A program made the translations under genes and the position numbers. A stretch of DNA of 55,527 nt from contig NZ_BCNF01000064.1 in NCBI RefSeq assembly GCF_001485495.1, positions 1-55,527 on the forward strand. Direction: 5' to 3'. Under the pieces are notes generated by a model that was not told the DNA's origin, did not search any database, and saw only the letters and a program-made list of their open reading frames with translations. This DNA is from Gordonia desulfuricans NBRC 100010. GTDB taxonomy: Bacteria > Actinomycetota > Actinomycetes > Mycobacteriales > Mycobacteriaceae. The number at the start of each line of letters is the position of its first letter. The stretch's first letter is position 1. This document shows positions 29,914 to 40,700 of the stretch, piece by piece.

Positions 29914-29983
29914 CATCCCGGTGTGCCGTGACCGACACCGCTCGTCGCTCACCGCGCCGCCGCATCCGGACCGTGGCAGGATT

Positions 29984-30019
29984 ACAGACCCGGCACCCTT
30001 CCAGGGGTGCCGGGTCTGT
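29984..30019 (+). terminator. 15-bp perfect hairpin before ureA
   Basis: ACAGACCCGGCACCC (29984-29998), loop TTCCAG, exact complement (30005-30019). It lies 70 bases after the aldolase gene and only 26 bases before the ureA GTG. Either it ends the aldolase transcript, or it is in the urease leader and acts as an attenuator. No U-tract. Confidence 0.75.
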
Positions 30020-30045
30020 GTGTCGAACGACGAAGAGAGGGTCCG

Positions 30046-30348
<303 letters not shown>

Positions 30349-30417
30349 CCGGCGCTATCCCCGCCGAATCGCAGTCGCAACAGTCAGCCGAGCAGACGAG
30401 AACGGACAGAAGACCAC

Positions 30418-30747
30418 ATGTCGGAGAAGACGTCAGCGGTGGTGCCGGGCGAGGTGATCGCCGCCGAGGGCACCATCGAACTCAATCAGGGCGCCCAGAC
30501 CATCGAACTCACGGTTGTCAACACCGGTGACCGGCCCGTGCAGGTGGGCAGCCACGTGCACTTCCCCCAGGCGAACCCCGCCCTCGACTTCGACCGCGAC
30601 GCCGCACGCGGCCACCGCCTCGACATCGCCGCGGGCACCGCGGTGCGGTTCGAGCCGGGGATCGCGATGACGGTGACCCTGGTGCCGGTCGGCGGCACCC
30701 GTGAGGTGTACGGCATCTCCCTCGACGCTCCCGGAAGGATCGACTGA
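30418..30747 (+). CDS. ureB: Urease beta subunit
   Basis: 109-residue UreB. The core [42 protein letters not shown] and [19 protein letters not shown] is typical. The subunit gives structural support to the UreC active-site flap and does not bind nickel. It is 69 bases from ureA and 2 bases from ureC. Separate ureA, ureB and ureC genes are the usual arrangement in actinobacteria, in contrast to fused subunits in Helicobacter or plants. Confidence 0.98.
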   Translation: MSEKTSAVVPGEVIAAEGTIELNQGAQTIELTVVNTGDRPVQVGSHVHFPQANPALDFDRDAARGHRLDIAAGTAVRFEPGIAMTVTLVPVGGTREVYGISLDAPGRID

Positions 30748-30749
30748 CG

Positions 30750-32468
30750 ATGGCAACACTGGGACGCGATCGATACGCGCAGCTGTTCGGGCCCACCACC
30801 GGTGACCTGATCCGGCTCGCCGACACCGACCTGCTGATCGAGGTCACCGAGGACCGCAGCGGCGGCCCCGGCCGGGCCGGGGACGAGGCGGTGTTCGGCG
30901 GCGGCAAGGTGATCCGTGAGTCGATGGGGCAGAGCCGCGCCTCCCGCGCCGACGGCGCCCCCGACACCGTGATCACCGGCGTCGTGGTGCTCGACCACTG
31001 GGGCGTCATCAAGGCCGACGTCGGACTGCGTGACGGCCGCATCGTCGCCCTCGGCAAGGCCGGCAACCCCGACACCATGAACGGGATCCATCCCGATCTG
31101 GTGATCGGCCCGTCCACCGAGATCATCGCCGGCAACGGCAAGATCCTCACCGCCGGCGGCATCGACTGCCACGTCCACTTCATCTGCCCGCAGATCATGG
31201 ACGAGGCCCTCGGCAACGGCATCACCACCCTGATCGGCGGCGGCACCGGCCCCGCCGAGGGCAGCAAGGCCACCACCGTCACCCCCGGCGCCTGGCATCT
31301 CGCGTCGATCCTGGCCGCCACCGACCACTGGCCGATGAACATCGCGCTGCTCGGCAAGGGCAACACGGTCAGCGCGGAGGCGATGCGCGAGCAGATCCGG
31401 GCCGGGGCGTCGGGATTCAAACTCCACGAGGACTGGGGTTCCACCCCGGCGGCGATCGACGCGTGCCTGCGTGTCGCCGACGAGACCGGCGTCCAGGTGG
31501 CCCTGCACTCCGACACCCTCAACGAGACCGGATTCGTCGAGTCCACCCTCGGCGCGATCGCCGGTCGGAGCATCCACGCCTACCACACCGAGGGGGCCGG
31601 CGGCGGTCACGCACCGGACATCATCACCGTCGCGGCCGCGCCCAATGTGCTGCCGAGCTCCACCAACCCGACGCGTCCGCACACGGTCAACACCCTCGAC
31701 GAGCACCTCGACATGCTGATGGTGTGCCATCACCTCAATCCGACGGTGCCGGAGGACCTGGCCTTCGCCGAGAGCCGGATCCGGCCGTCGACCATCGCCG
31801 CAGAGGATCTGCTGCACGATCTCGGCGCCATCTCGATGATCGGCTCCGACGCGCAGGCGATGGGCCGCATCGGCGAGGTCGTCCTGCGGACCTGGCAGAC
31901 CGCACATGTGATGAAGCGCAAGCGGGGATCGCTCGTCGGTGACTCACGCGCCGACAACAACCGGGCACAGCGCTACGTCGCCAAGTACACGATCTGCCCG
32001 GCCATCGCCCACGGTTTCGATGACGAGGTGGGTTCGGTGGAGGTCGGCAAGCTGGCCGACCTGGTGCTGTGGGACCCGGCGTTCTTCGGTGTCAAACCCG
32101 ACCTGGTGATCAAGGGCGGGGCGATCGCGTGGGCGCAGATGGGCGACGCCAATGCGTCCATCCCCACGCCGCAGCCGGTGCTGCCGCGGCCGATGTTCGG
32201 GGCCGCCGCACCGGTCGCCGCGGCCACGTCGATCAGCTTCGTCGCACCCGGCGCCGACCCCGACCTGGCCGAGCGGATCGGCATCCGCCGACGTCTCGTA
32301 CCGGTCAAGAACACGCGGTCGATCGGCAAGGCCGACATGCCGCTCAACGACGCCACTCCGCGGATCGAGGTCGATCCGGACACCTTCACCGTCCGGATCG
32401 ACGGCGAGGTGTGGGATTCCGAGCCGGTGTCCGAGCTGCCGATGGCCCAGCGCTACTTCCTGTTCTGA
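30750..32468 (+). CDS. ureC: Urease alpha subunit, catalytic
   Basis: 572-residue catalytic subunit. All nickel ligands are present: His141 and His143 in [12 protein letters not shown], the carbamylated Lys224 in [12 protein letters not shown], His253 in ALHSDTLNE, His279 in [16 protein letters not shown] and Asp366 in [10 protein letters not shown]. The flap CHHLNP carries Cys325 and the catalytic His326. The pattern and spacing agree with Klebsiella urease (ligands 134, 136, 217, 246, 272, 360). The C-terminus ends PMAQRYFLF as is typical. An active enzyme is therefore expected if nickel is loaded by the accessory proteins downstream. Confidence 0.99.
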   Translation: MATLGRDRYAQLFGPTTGDLIRLADTDLLIEVTEDRSGGPGRAGDEAVFGGGKVIRESMGQSRASRADGAPDTVITGVVVLDHWGVIKADVGLRDGRIVALGKAGNPDTMNGIHPDLVIGPSTEIIAGNGKILTAGGIDCHVHFICPQIMDEALGNGITTLIGGGTGPAEGSKATTVTPGAWHLASILAATDHWPMNIALLGKGNTVSAEAMREQIRAGASGFKLHEDWGSTPAAIDACLRVADETGVQVALHSDTLNETGFVESTLGAIAGRSIHAYHTEGAGGGHAPDIITVAAAPNVLPSSTNPTRPHTVNTLDEHLDMLMVCHHLNPTVPEDLAFAESRIRPSTIAAEDLLHDLGAISMIGSDAQAMGRIGEVVLRTWQTAHVMKRKRGSLVGDSRADNNRAQRYVAKYTICPAIAHGFDDEVGSVEVGKLADLVLWDPAFFGVKPDLVIKGGAIAWAQMGDANASIPTPQPVLPRPMFGAAAPVAAATSISFVAPGADPDLAERIGIRRRLVPVKNTRSIGKADMPLNDATPRIEVDPDTFTVRIDGEVWDSEPVSELPMAQRYFLF

Positions 32469-32477
32469 GCACGCCGT

Positions 32478-33179
32478 ATGTCACCGTCCCCGAACCCTCT
32501 CGGCCCGCCCGAACCCGCCGGGCCCGCCGGCCCGCTGCCCCCGTCGTCGCCGCTGGCGATGATGTTGGCCCTGGCCGACTCGCGTCTGCCGGTGGGCGGA
32601 CATGTGCACTCCGGGGGTGTGGAGCAGGCCGTCACCGACGGCGTGATCCGCACCGCCGCCGATCTCGCCGACTTCCTGTACCGGCGGCTGACCACCAGCG
32701 GTCTGGTGTCGGCGTCGATCGCCGCGGCGGTCGCCGACGGCACCCTTGAGGTGGGGTCGGCCCAACTGGAGACCGATGCCCGCACACCGTCGCCCGCGGC
32801 CCGCAAGGCATCGCTGGCGCAGGGACGCGGCATGGCGCGGCTGGCCCGACGCATGTGGCCCGACGCCGACTGGTCGGCGCATTCGCCGGCTACACACCTG
32901 CCGGTGATCAGCGGATCGGTCGGGGCCGCATCGGGCCTGTCCGGATTCCACACCGCGCTGGTGGTCGGTTACACCACGGTCAGCGGGTCGGCGACCGCCG
33001 GCCAGCGGTTGCTGGCCCTCGACCCGGCCGACGTCGCGATCATGATCACCGACCTCGGCCCCGAATGCGAGCAGGTGGCGGCACAGGCCGCGGTCGGTCT
33101 GGCCGACCTGTCCGACCCGGTGCTCGACGTCTTCGCCGAACGCCACGAACGACGCCCCATGCCGCTGTTCGCGTCCTGA
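32478..33179 (+). CDS. ureF: Urease accessory protein UreF
   Basis: 233-residue helical UreF, part of the UreD-UreF-UreG complex that delivers nickel to apo-urease. Conserved pieces are [21 protein letters not shown], then [35 protein letters not shown] and [17 protein letters not shown]. The N-terminus is a Pro/Gly-rich extension ([20 protein letters not shown]) that is not part of the fold. It starts 9 bases after ureC. A ureE gene, which often lies between ureC and ureF elsewhere, is missing. Confidence 0.95.
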   Translation: MSPSPNPLGPPEPAGPAGPLPPSSPLAMMLALADSRLPVGGHVHSGGVEQAVTDGVIRTAADLADFLYRRLTTSGLVSASIAAAVADGTLEVGSAQLETDARTPSPAARKASLAQGRGMARLARRMWPDADWSAHSPATHLPVISGSVGAASGLSGFHTALVVGYTTVSGSATAGQRLLALDPADVAIMITDLGPECEQVAAQAAVGLADLSDPVLDVFAERHERRPMPLFAS

Positions 33180-33267
33180 CGTCCGGGACGTACCGACCGC
33201 AGCGTTCGCTGCCGGTCCGCTCGTCCACCGGATCTGTTGTCCACCCGACCCCGAGAAGAGGATCTCC

Positions 33268-33957
33268 ATGCCCCCGCACCTGATCGACGGCGAACCCCAC
33301 GGCCACCACCACGACCGGCCCCGACGCGACCGTCGTCCGGGTGAGGCGCTGCGCGTCGGGATCGGCGGACCGGTGGGGTCGGGCAAGACCGCCCTGGTCG
33401 CCGCGCTCTGCCGGCAGCTGCGTGACCAGTTGTCGGTGGCCGTGCTGACCAACGACATCTACACCACCGAGGACGCCGATTTCCTGCGCCGCCACGCGGT
33501 TCTGCCCGACGAGCGGATCACCGCGGTACAGACCGGCGGCTGCCCGCACACCGCCATCCGTGACGACATCACCGCCAACCTCGATGCCATCGACGATCTG
33601 GTCGCGGCCAACCCGCCGCTGGATCTGATCCTCGTCGAATCCGGGGGCGACAATCTCACCGCGACCTTCTCGACCGGCCTGATCGACGTGCAGATCTTCG
33701 TCATCGACGTCGCCGGCGGCGACAAGGTCCCGCGCAAGGGCGGCCCCGGCGTCACCTTCTCGGATCTGCTGGTGATCAACAAGACCGACCTGGCGCCGCT
33801 GGTCGGCGCCGATCTCGAGGTGATGCGCACCGACGCCGAGCGTGTCCGTGAGGGTCGCCCCACCGCGATGATCTCGCTCACCGACGACCCGGCGGCGTCG
33901 ACCGTCCTGGCCTGGATCCGCGAACAGCTGGCCGAGGCGGCCGCGGTGACCGGATAG
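33268..33957 (+). CDS. ureG: Urease accessory GTPase UreG
   Basis: 229-residue SIMIBI-class GTPase. The P-loop is [13 protein letters not shown]. The nickel/zinc-binding CPH motif is in [29 protein letters not shown] and LLVINKTDL (guanine specificity NKTD) follow. The N-terminus is histidine-rich ([20 protein letters not shown]), a possible metal store that may stand in for the missing UreE. GAGAAGAGG precedes the ATG at 33268. The stop codon shares one base with the ureD start. Confidence 0.97.
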   Translation: MPPHLIDGEPHGHHHDRPRRDRRPGEALRVGIGGPVGSGKTALVAALCRQLRDQLSVAVLTNDIYTTEDADFLRRHAVLPDERITAVQTGGCPHTAIRDDITANLDAIDDLVAANPPLDLILVESGGDNLTATFSTGLIDVQIFVIDVAGGDKVPRKGGPGVTFSDLLVINKTDLAPLVGADLEVMRTDAERVREGRPTAMISLTDDPAASTVLAWIREQLAEAAAVTG

Positions 33958-34685
33958 TGCGTACCGAGGTCGAGATCGTCGTCGACGCCGGGCGGTCACC
34001 GCGGCTGCGGGCCACCGGTGGGCTCGCGGTCCGGCAGACCGGCGTGTCGTCGGCCCATCTGATCGGGACCGCGGCCACCCCGCTCGGCGGCGACCACATC
34101 GAGGTCGTCATCCGGGTCGGGGCGGGTGCGGTACTGGACCTGGGTTCGGTGGCGGCCACCATCGCACTACCGGCTGCCGACCGGCCGGACTCGACCGCGC
34201 ACTGGCACATCGAGGTGGGTGCGGGTGCCCGGCTGCGGGTCGACCCCCAGCCGACCGTCGTCGCCGGAGGTGCCCACCACCGCTCGGACATCGGCGTGGT
34301 GCTCGATCCGGATGCCACCCTCGACCTGCACGAGCACGTCCAGATCGGCCGTTCGGGGAACTTCGCCGACACCGATGCCGACGGTCGCTGGCAGGGTGGG
34401 TTGCGCGTCGATCTGCCCGGTCTGCCGGTGCTGCGGCATCGGGTGGCACTGGGGGCGCGAACCGCCGGTACGGTGGCCGGCGCCACGCAGCGCAGTGGGC
34501 TGTCGGCGGTCAGCAGCGTGTTCCGCTACCCGGACGCCCGCGCGGCCGACGTCGACGCGGTGCACTATGCCGCGCGCCTGACCCTGCCGGGCGATGCGAC
34601 CCTGACCACCGCGCTCGCGGGGTCGGTCGCGCAGGCCCGGGCACTCTGCGACGGTCTGGACGTCGTCGCGTTGTCCCACGCCTAG
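33957..34685 (+). CDS. ureD: Urease accessory protein UreD
   Basis: 242-residue UreD (UreH), the scaffold between urease and the UreF-UreG pair. It begins with a GTG overlapping the ureG stop by one base: RTEVEIVVDAGRSPRLRATG. Family features include the beta-rich pattern, LIGTAATPLGGDHIEVVIRVGAG, HIEVGAGARLRVDPQPTVVAGG and LDLHEHVQIGR. It is somewhat shorter than proteobacterial UreD (about 270), as usual for actinobacteria. It closes the urease operon and is followed by a 27-bp palindrome. Confidence 0.93.
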   Translation: MRTEVEIVVDAGRSPRLRATGGLAVRQTGVSSAHLIGTAATPLGGDHIEVVIRVGAGAVLDLGSVAATIALPAADRPDSTAHWHIEVGAGARLRVDPQPTVVAGGAHHRSDIGVVLDPDATLDLHEHVQIGRSGNFADTDADGRWQGGLRVDLPGLPVLRHRVALGARTAGTVAGATQRSGLSAVSSVFRYPDARAADVDAVHYAARLTLPGDATLTTALAGSVAQARALCDGLDVVALSHA

Positions 34686-34715
34686 CCGCGCGCAGGTCAC
34701 CGCAGCCGATCTCCG

Positions 34716-34770
34716 GACGACAGAACGGTGGGCCGGTCACCCAGGGTGACCGGCCCACCGTTCTGTCGTC
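34716..34770. terminator. 27-bp perfect palindrome between ureD and ndh
   Basis: Arms at 34716-34742 and 34744-34770 are exact complements around the single base A34743; in RNA the loop would open to about 5-7 bases. It lies between the convergent genes ureD (ends 34685) and ndh (ends 34820) and can terminate both. It is the longest perfect inverted repeat seen in the window. Confidence 0.85.
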
Positions 34771-34805
34771 GTGCCGTTCTGTCGTCGTGCCGTTCTGTCG
34801 TCGTG
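34758..34805. repeat. Three tandem copies of a 16-bp unit
   Basis: CCGTTCTGTCGTCGTG occurs at 34758-34773, 34774-34789 and 34790-34805, without spacers. The first copy overlaps the outer half of the right arm of the 27-bp palindrome. The array therefore looks like a duplication of the terminator arm by replication slippage. Confidence 0.9.
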
Positions 34806-34819
34806 GGGCAGACGTCTGC

Positions 34820-36289
34820 TCAGCCGGCCGGAGCGTCCTTGGAGGCAGCGCCCTTGGCGCCGGCGCCATCGGGGCCGCTGCCGGTGGGGTCGTCGGCCCC
34901 GGCGGAATCGGCCTCGACCTCGGCGATCGTCTTCCGCTCCAGCTCCGACAACTGGCCGATCGCGGTACGCGCGTAGACCTGCTGCTCGGTGACGGCCAAC
35001 TGTGTGCGTCCGCGGGTGCTGAACGCGAAGAACCAGTTGACCAGCGTGTTCAGGCGATTGCGGAAGCCCACCAGGTACACCAGGTGCAGCGCCAGCCAGC
35101 CCAGCCACGCGAAGTAGCCCTCGGTCTCGAACTTCTTCTTGGTGCCCGGGATCGGCACCTGCATGACGGCACTGAACCGAGAGATCGTCGCCATCGAACC
35201 CTTGTCGTAATAGCTGAAGGGTTTGCGCTGGTCTGGGGTCTGACCCTTGAGTTCGGCCTTGATCGCATCGGCGGCGTAGCGGCCACCCTGGATCGCGCCC
35301 TGCGCCACACCGGGGACTCCGTCGACGGCCATCATGTCGCCGACGACGAACACATCGGGGTTGCCGGGGATGGTCAGGTCGGGGCCCACCTTGACGCGAC
35401 CGGCGCGATCGAGTTCCACCCCGGACTGCTCCGAGAGCTGCTTGCCCAGCGGGCTGGCCTGCACACCGGCCGACCACACCTTGCACTGCGACTCGATCCG
35501 GCGGGTCGAGCCGTCCTTCTCCTTGACGACGAGGCCGTCGTAGTCGAGGTCGACGACCATCGCGTTGAGCTGGATCTCGACACCCAGCTTCTCCAGCCGG
35601 GCGGCCGCCTTCTGGCCCAGTTTGGGGCCGAACGGTGGCAGCACCGCGGGTGCCGCGTCGAGCAGGATCACCCGGGCCTCGGTGGGATCGATGTTGCGGA
35701 AGGCGCCCTTGAGGGTCTTGTCGCTCATCTCGGCGATCTGCCCGGCGAGTTCCACACCGGTCGGACCCGCGCCGACCACCACGAAGGTCAGCAGCCGAGC
35801 GCGCTCCTCCGGGTCGTCGGAGAGTTCGGCCTGCTCGAAGGCGCCCAGGATCCGGCCACGCAGTTCCAAGGCATGGTCGATCGTCTTCATGCCGGGTGCG
35901 TACTCGGCGAAGTGATCGTTGCCGAAGTACGACTGGTCGGCACCGGCGGCGAGAATCAGCTTGTCGAACGGGGTGACGGTGATCCGCTCGAGGAGCCGGG
36001 AGGTCACCTTCTTGCCGGCCAGGTCGATCCCGAAGACGTCACCCATCAGCACGGTGGCATTCTTCTGCTTGCGCAGCACCACCCGGGTGGCCGGCGCGAT
36101 CTCGCCTTCGGCGACGATGCCGGTCGCCACCTGGTACAGCATCGGCTGGAACAGGTGGTGGGTGGTCTTGGCGATGAGCGTGACGTCGACATCGGCTTTG
36201 GCCAGGCGCTGGGCGGCGAAGAGCCCGCCGAATCCGGACCCGATGATGACGACATGTGGACGGGCCGACGTCGGAGTGGGACTGCTCAT
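34820..36289 (-). CDS. ndh: Type II NADH dehydrogenase
   Basis: 489-residue single-subunit NADH:menaquinone oxidoreductase that does not pump protons. The FAD-binding motif is VVIIGSGFGGLFAAQRL (about 13-29) and the NADH-binding motif is VVVGAGPTGVELAGQI. HHLFQPMLYQVATG and DVFVVGDMMAV (FAD end motif) are also typical. C-terminal amphipathic/hydrophobic helices (YFAWLGWLALHLVYLVGFRNR) give membrane attachment. A low-complexity Ala/Asp/Gly tail (about 30 residues) is extra. The start at 36289 follows an AGGAG-ACCTCCT stretch; the frame is open to 36580 but without homology. It corresponds to Rv1854c, the end of the mycobacterial syntenic block. Confidence 0.95.
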   Translation of the reverse strand: MSSPTPTSARPHVVIIGSGFGGLFAAQRLAKADVDVTLIAKTTHHLFQPMLYQVATGIVAEGEIAPATRVVLRKQKNATVLMGDVFGIDLAGKKVTSRLLERITVTPFDKLILAAGADQSYFGNDHFAEYAPGMKTIDHALELRGRILGAFEQAELSDDPEERARLLTFVVVGAGPTGVELAGQIAEMSDKTLKGAFRNIDPTEARVILLDAAPAVLPPFGPKLGQKAAARLEKLGVEIQLNAMVVDLDYDGLVVKEKDGSTRRIESQCKVWSAGVQASPLGKQLSEQSGVELDRAGRVKVGPDLTIPGNPDVFVVGDMMAVDGVPGVAQGAIQGGRYAADAIKAELKGQTPDQRKPFSYYDKGSMATISRFSAVMQVPIPGTKKKFETEGYFAWLGWLALHLVYLVGFRNRLNTLVNWFFAFSTRGRTQLAVTEQQVYARTAIGQLSELERKTIAEVEADSAGADDPTGSGPDGAGAKGAASKDAPAG

Positions 36290-36452
36290 CCGAGGAGGTC
36301 TCCTAACTGGCTGGGGAGCGCATGTCTGGGGCACCTCATACGGTAGTCCCCGCCGGGGGTTCGGTCTCGATGAGGCGTGAATTCCCGGCGCGTCACCCGC
36401 TCGAGGGCCGATCCGACGACCGACGTCCACGACGCCGCGCCGGCCGGTCCGG

Positions 36453-37040
36453 TCAGGCGGTGAGATCGGTCGACGGGGCCTCCGCGGACCGTCGGCGCAG
36501 GGCCCTGATCTCCCAGTGTTCGCGCAGCAGGTCGTATTCGACCTCGCCGATCCCGTCGATCGCGTGCTCGTCGGAGACATGGATTCCCGACACCCGCATC
36601 CCGAGCTTCTCGATCACCCGCCGTGACGACGTGTTGGTCGACGATGCGCTGGCGAACACGCGAGCGGCACCGAGATCGGTGAATGCGAGGTCGACGACGG
36701 CGCGCGCCGCCTCGGTCGCCAGCCCGCGACCCCAGTACTCGCGCCGCAACCGGTAACTGAGTTCGAGTTCGGGTCGTCGGGAGTGGCGTGGAGCGCGCAG
36801 CGACACCCAGCCGAAGAACTCACCGTACCGCCGGTCGATGGTCACCCAGATGCCGCCCCGCCCGATCTGGAGTTCGGCCTGTGCACGGGGGACCACCCAG
36901 TCCTCGATCGTCGCGCGCGGGGTGGGGAGTCCGCCGCTGACATGGCGCATCACGTGCGGATCGGCGTCGAGCCGGACGAGATCGGCGACATCATCGCGCT
37001 GCACGGGTCGCAGCACCATCCGCGATGTCTGAACGATCAC
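36453..37040 (-). CDS. GNAT acetyltransferase, RimJ/RimL-like
   Basis: 195-residue protein with the acetyl-CoA-binding GNAT fold: TSRMVLRPVQRDDVADLVRL at the N-terminus, IWVTIDRRYGEFFGWVSL, then ELSYRLRREYWGRGLATEAAR (motif A with the R-x-x-G-x-G/A loop) and ASSTNTSSRRVIEKLGMR. This layout is that of RimJ/RimL-type enzymes that acetylate protein N-termini or small molecules; the substrate cannot be told. The start is the GTG at 37040 with TTGGGGG upstream; the frame is open to 37169, but the added residues look non-coding. It is divergent from the thioesterase at 37257. Confidence 0.88.
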   Translation of the reverse strand: MIVQTSRMVLRPVQRDDVADLVRLDADPHVMRHVSGGLPTPRATIEDWVVPRAQAELQIGRGGIWVTIDRRYGEFFGWVSLRAPRHSRRPELELSYRLRREYWGRGLATEAARAVVDLAFTDLGAARVFASASSTNTSSRRVIEKLGMRVSGIHVSDEHAIDGIGEVEYDLLREHWEIRALRRRSAEAPSTDLTA

Positions 37041-37256
37041 TCGACCCCCAATACCCTGGCTCTTCCGACATTCGCCCGACGCGGATCCGGGTCGGGCGGC
37101 GCGCCCACCGGGATGCACCCGCCGCCCGTGGAGAGGGGTGGCCGGTGCATCACGCGCCTGTGCGGTCACGAGTGTACGGAGTCGGTACGACCGATACCGC
37201 CGACTTCACCCCGCGTGTTGCCGGCGATGTCGGAACCGGGCGTTAGGCTTGCCGTC

Positions 37257-37739
37257 GTGCTCGCCGATACACCTGATTCCGCTCCCGTCGCACCCGTTGC
37301 CGCGCCGCCCGCCGACGACGTGGTCGTCGTCGAGGCCCAGCTGCGCTGGGGTGACATGGACGTCAACCGCCACATCAACAACGTGCAGGTGGCGCGACTG
37401 TTCGAAGAGGGCCGGGTCCGTGCGTTCAGCCGCTGGTTCCGTGGTCGCGGCGAGCAGGTGCACCTGTTGGTGGCCCGCCAGGACATCGAGTTCCGGGCAC
37501 CGATCCTCTACACCGAGGAGCCGGTGAGCGTGGCGATGGCCATCACCCGGCTCGGGACCAGCTCGTACACCATCGGTGCCGCGATCACCGCTGCCGACGG
37601 TGTTCTCTCCGCCCTCGCCGGCACCACCATGGTCGTGATCGACCCCGAATCGGGCCGGCCGATCCCGATCCCCGACGGCGTGCGGGCGGTGCTCTCGGCC
37701 TACCAGGGTGAGGTTCCGGCCCTGCGGCCGGCTCGCTGA
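37257..37739 (+). CDS. FadM/YbgC-type acyl-CoA thioesterase
   Basis: 160-residue hotdog protein. The family core is LRWGDMDVNRHINNVQVARLF followed by EEGR, with the catalytic Asp in the WGDMD position, then LVARQDIEFRAPILYTEEPV. The substrate is unknown. The GTG at 37257 is chosen; TAGGCT at 37244-37249 is a good -10 sequence exactly 7 bases before it, so the mRNA may be leaderless. An in-frame ATG at 37227 is the alternative, but it lies upstream of that -10. It is 12 bases before recC and probably co-transcribed with it. Confidence 0.85.
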   Translation: MLADTPDSAPVAPVAAPPADDVVVVEAQLRWGDMDVNRHINNVQVARLFEEGRVRAFSRWFRGRGEQVHLLVARQDIEFRAPILYTEEPVSVAMAITRLGTSSYTIGAAITAADGVLSALAGTTMVVIDPESGRPIPIPDGVRAVLSAYQGEVPALRPAR

Positions 37740-37751
37740 CACCGGACGCCG

Positions 37752-40700
37752 ATGTTCGTCCTGCACCGCGCCGAGCGGACCGACACCCTCGCCGACGCCC
37801 TCGGCGACATCCTGCTCGTGCCGCTCGACGACCCGCTGGCCACCGAGATCGTCGCGGTCCCCGCCCGTGGGGTGGAGCGCTGGCTGCAGCAGCGGCTCGC
37901 GACCCGGCTCGGTGCCGGACCCGGCGGTGACGGCATCGCCGCCAACATCGACTTCTCGTCGCCCGCGGCGGTGACCGATCGTGTCGTCGAGCAGGTGCTC
38001 GCCGCCGATCCCGGATATGCCGCCGACCGCGCATCGGCGTGGGGTGCAAACGCATTGGTGTGGTCGGTGCTCGCCGTGCTGGACGAGCTGATCACCCACC
38101 CGGCGCTGCGCATGCTGGCCCGCCACATCGGTGTCGGGGGCGCCGATCCCGGCGGGTCCGCGACACCCGCGACCGGCGCGGCCGATGATCTGCGTGCCGG
38201 TCGCCGGTACGCCACGGCACGCCATATCGCCGATCTCTTCGAGCGGTATGCCCGGCAGCGGCCGGGAATGCTCACCGGGTGGGCACGCGGCGACGAGGGG
38301 GACGGTGCCGGGGGTGCCCTGCCCGCCGACATGGCCTGGCAGCCGCTGGTCTGGCGTGAGGTCCGTGCGCGGATCGGGGTACCGCATCCGGTGGAGGCAC
38401 TCGACGACGTCTGCGCGCGACTGCGCGCCGACGCCGATGTGATCGACCTTCCGCCCCGCTCGGCGGTCTTCGGTCCGACCCGTCTGACCGAGTCGTTCCG
38501 GCGGGTGGCCGCGGCGGTGTCCACCCACCGCGACGTGCACCTGTTCATCCCGCATGCCTCGCCGGCGTTGTGGGACGTACTGGCCGGATCCACTCACCCC
38601 GCCGACCCCCGCCGGGCTGCGCACACCGCACCCGCGTTGCGGAATCCCTTGCTGGCGGGCCTGTCCCACGACATCCGCGAACTGCAGATCAACCTGCAGC
38701 CGATGGTCCACGCCGACCTCCACCACGAGGGGGCGGCGAGCACCCCGACCGACACGCCGACGCTTCTGCAGCGCGTACAGCGCGGCATCCGCGACGACAC
38801 CGCACCCCGTGACCGGCCGGCACCGGCCGCAGCCGACACCTCGGTGGAGATCCATGCCTGCCACGGCCCGGAACGGCAGGTCGAGGTCTTACGCGACCGG
38901 CTGCTGCACCTGTTCGACGCCGACCCCACGCTGGCGCCCCGCGACGTGATCGTCATGTGCCCGGACGTCGAGACCTTCGCCCCGCTCATCCGCGGGTCGT
39001 TCGGCCAGTCCGGGCTCGACCACCCCGCCGCCCGGCTGCGGGTACGTCTGGCCGACCGCGGACTCCGTCACGTCAACCCCGTCCTCGACGTCGTCGCCAC
39101 CGTCGTCGAACTCGCCGTCGGCCGTGTCACCGCGAGCGAGGTGGCCGACCTGCTGTCCCGGCCGCCGGTTCGGTACCGCTTCGCGATGTCCGACGACGAT
39201 CTCGAGTGGATTCGGGAATGGCTGTCGCGCAGCGGAATCCGTTGGGGGATCGACGACACCCAACGGTCCCGGTTCGAGCTCGCCGGATTCGCGCAGGGTA
39301 CCTTCGACGCCGGCCTCGACCGCATCGCACTCGGTGCCGTCGCCGAGGAGGACGACGGCGAATGGCTGGGCACCGCCCTGCCGATCGAGGGACTGGAGAG
39401 CACCCAGATCGACCTCGCCGGACGTCTGATGGAATTCGTCGACCGGCTCGGCGACCTGCTCACCCGGCTGACCGGAACCCATCCGGCCACCGTCTGGGCC
39501 CAGACCCTCATCGGCATCGTCGACGACCTCGTCGACACCGCGACCGGCGACGAATGGCAGGTCGCCCAGACCGTCCGGATGATCACCGAGGCACTCGGCT
39601 CCGGCGACCCCACCCGGCCGCTACGGCTCTCCGACGTTCGTGACCTGGTCGCCCTGATGATCGCCGGCCGACCGACCCGCGCCAACTTCCGCACCGGCGA
39701 GCTCACCGTGTGCACCCTGGTCCCGATGCGCTCGGTGCCGCACCGGGTGGTGGTCCTGCTCGGCATCGACGCCGAGTCGTTCCCGCGTGCACTGCGTGTC
39801 GACGGTGATGACGTCCTCGGTCGGGTCCCGCTTGTCGGTGAACGCAATCCGCGCGACGAGGACCGCCAGCTGTTCCTCGACGCGATCATGGCGGCCGAGG
39901 AGCACCTGCTCGTGTGTTACACCGGAGCCGACCCGGTCAGTGGTACGCCCGTCCCGCCCGCGGTGGTGGTGAGCGAACTCGCCGACACCCTGGCCGCGCT
40001 GCGCGCCACCGATGCCGACGAGGTGATCATCCGGCACACCCTGCACGGCTTCGACACACGCAACTTCGTCCCGGGTGCGGTCGCCGGCATCGCCGGACCG
40101 TTCGGGTTCGACACCGGACTCCTCGACGGTGCCCGTGCCCTGCGCGGACCACAGACCCCGGCCGTCCGGATCGCCGACGCGGTGATCGCACCCGCGACAT
40201 CCCCCGGCGCCGCAGATCCGGGTGCCGATCCCGACACCGACATCGAGCTCACATCGCTGATCTCGTTCTTCACCAACCCGATCGAGGGCTTCGTCCGCCA
40301 ACGACTCGGTGCCCGCATGCCCGACGACGAGACCGCCGACGAGGACGGTCTCGACGTCACCCTCGGTGGACTCGCCGAGTGGGCGATCGGCAACCGGCTG
40401 CTGCACCGGACCCTCGCCGGGGCCGACCTGCGGGACTGCCTGATGGCCGAGCTGCGCCGCGGGACGCTGCCGCCCGCCGAGTTCGGCCGCCGTGATCTCG
40501 AACGCATCTCCGGGCAGGTCCGCGCGGTCGGATCCACCGCGGCATCCCTGCGTCGGGACGCCGGTGCGACCCGCGACTTCGTCCTCGAACTGCCCGGCGG
40601 ACGACGCCTGCACGGCAGCGTCGGTGACGTCTTCGGCACCTCCGTCGTCGAGGCGACCTATTCCAAGATCCGGCCCAAACAGCGCCTGGCCCTGTGGATC

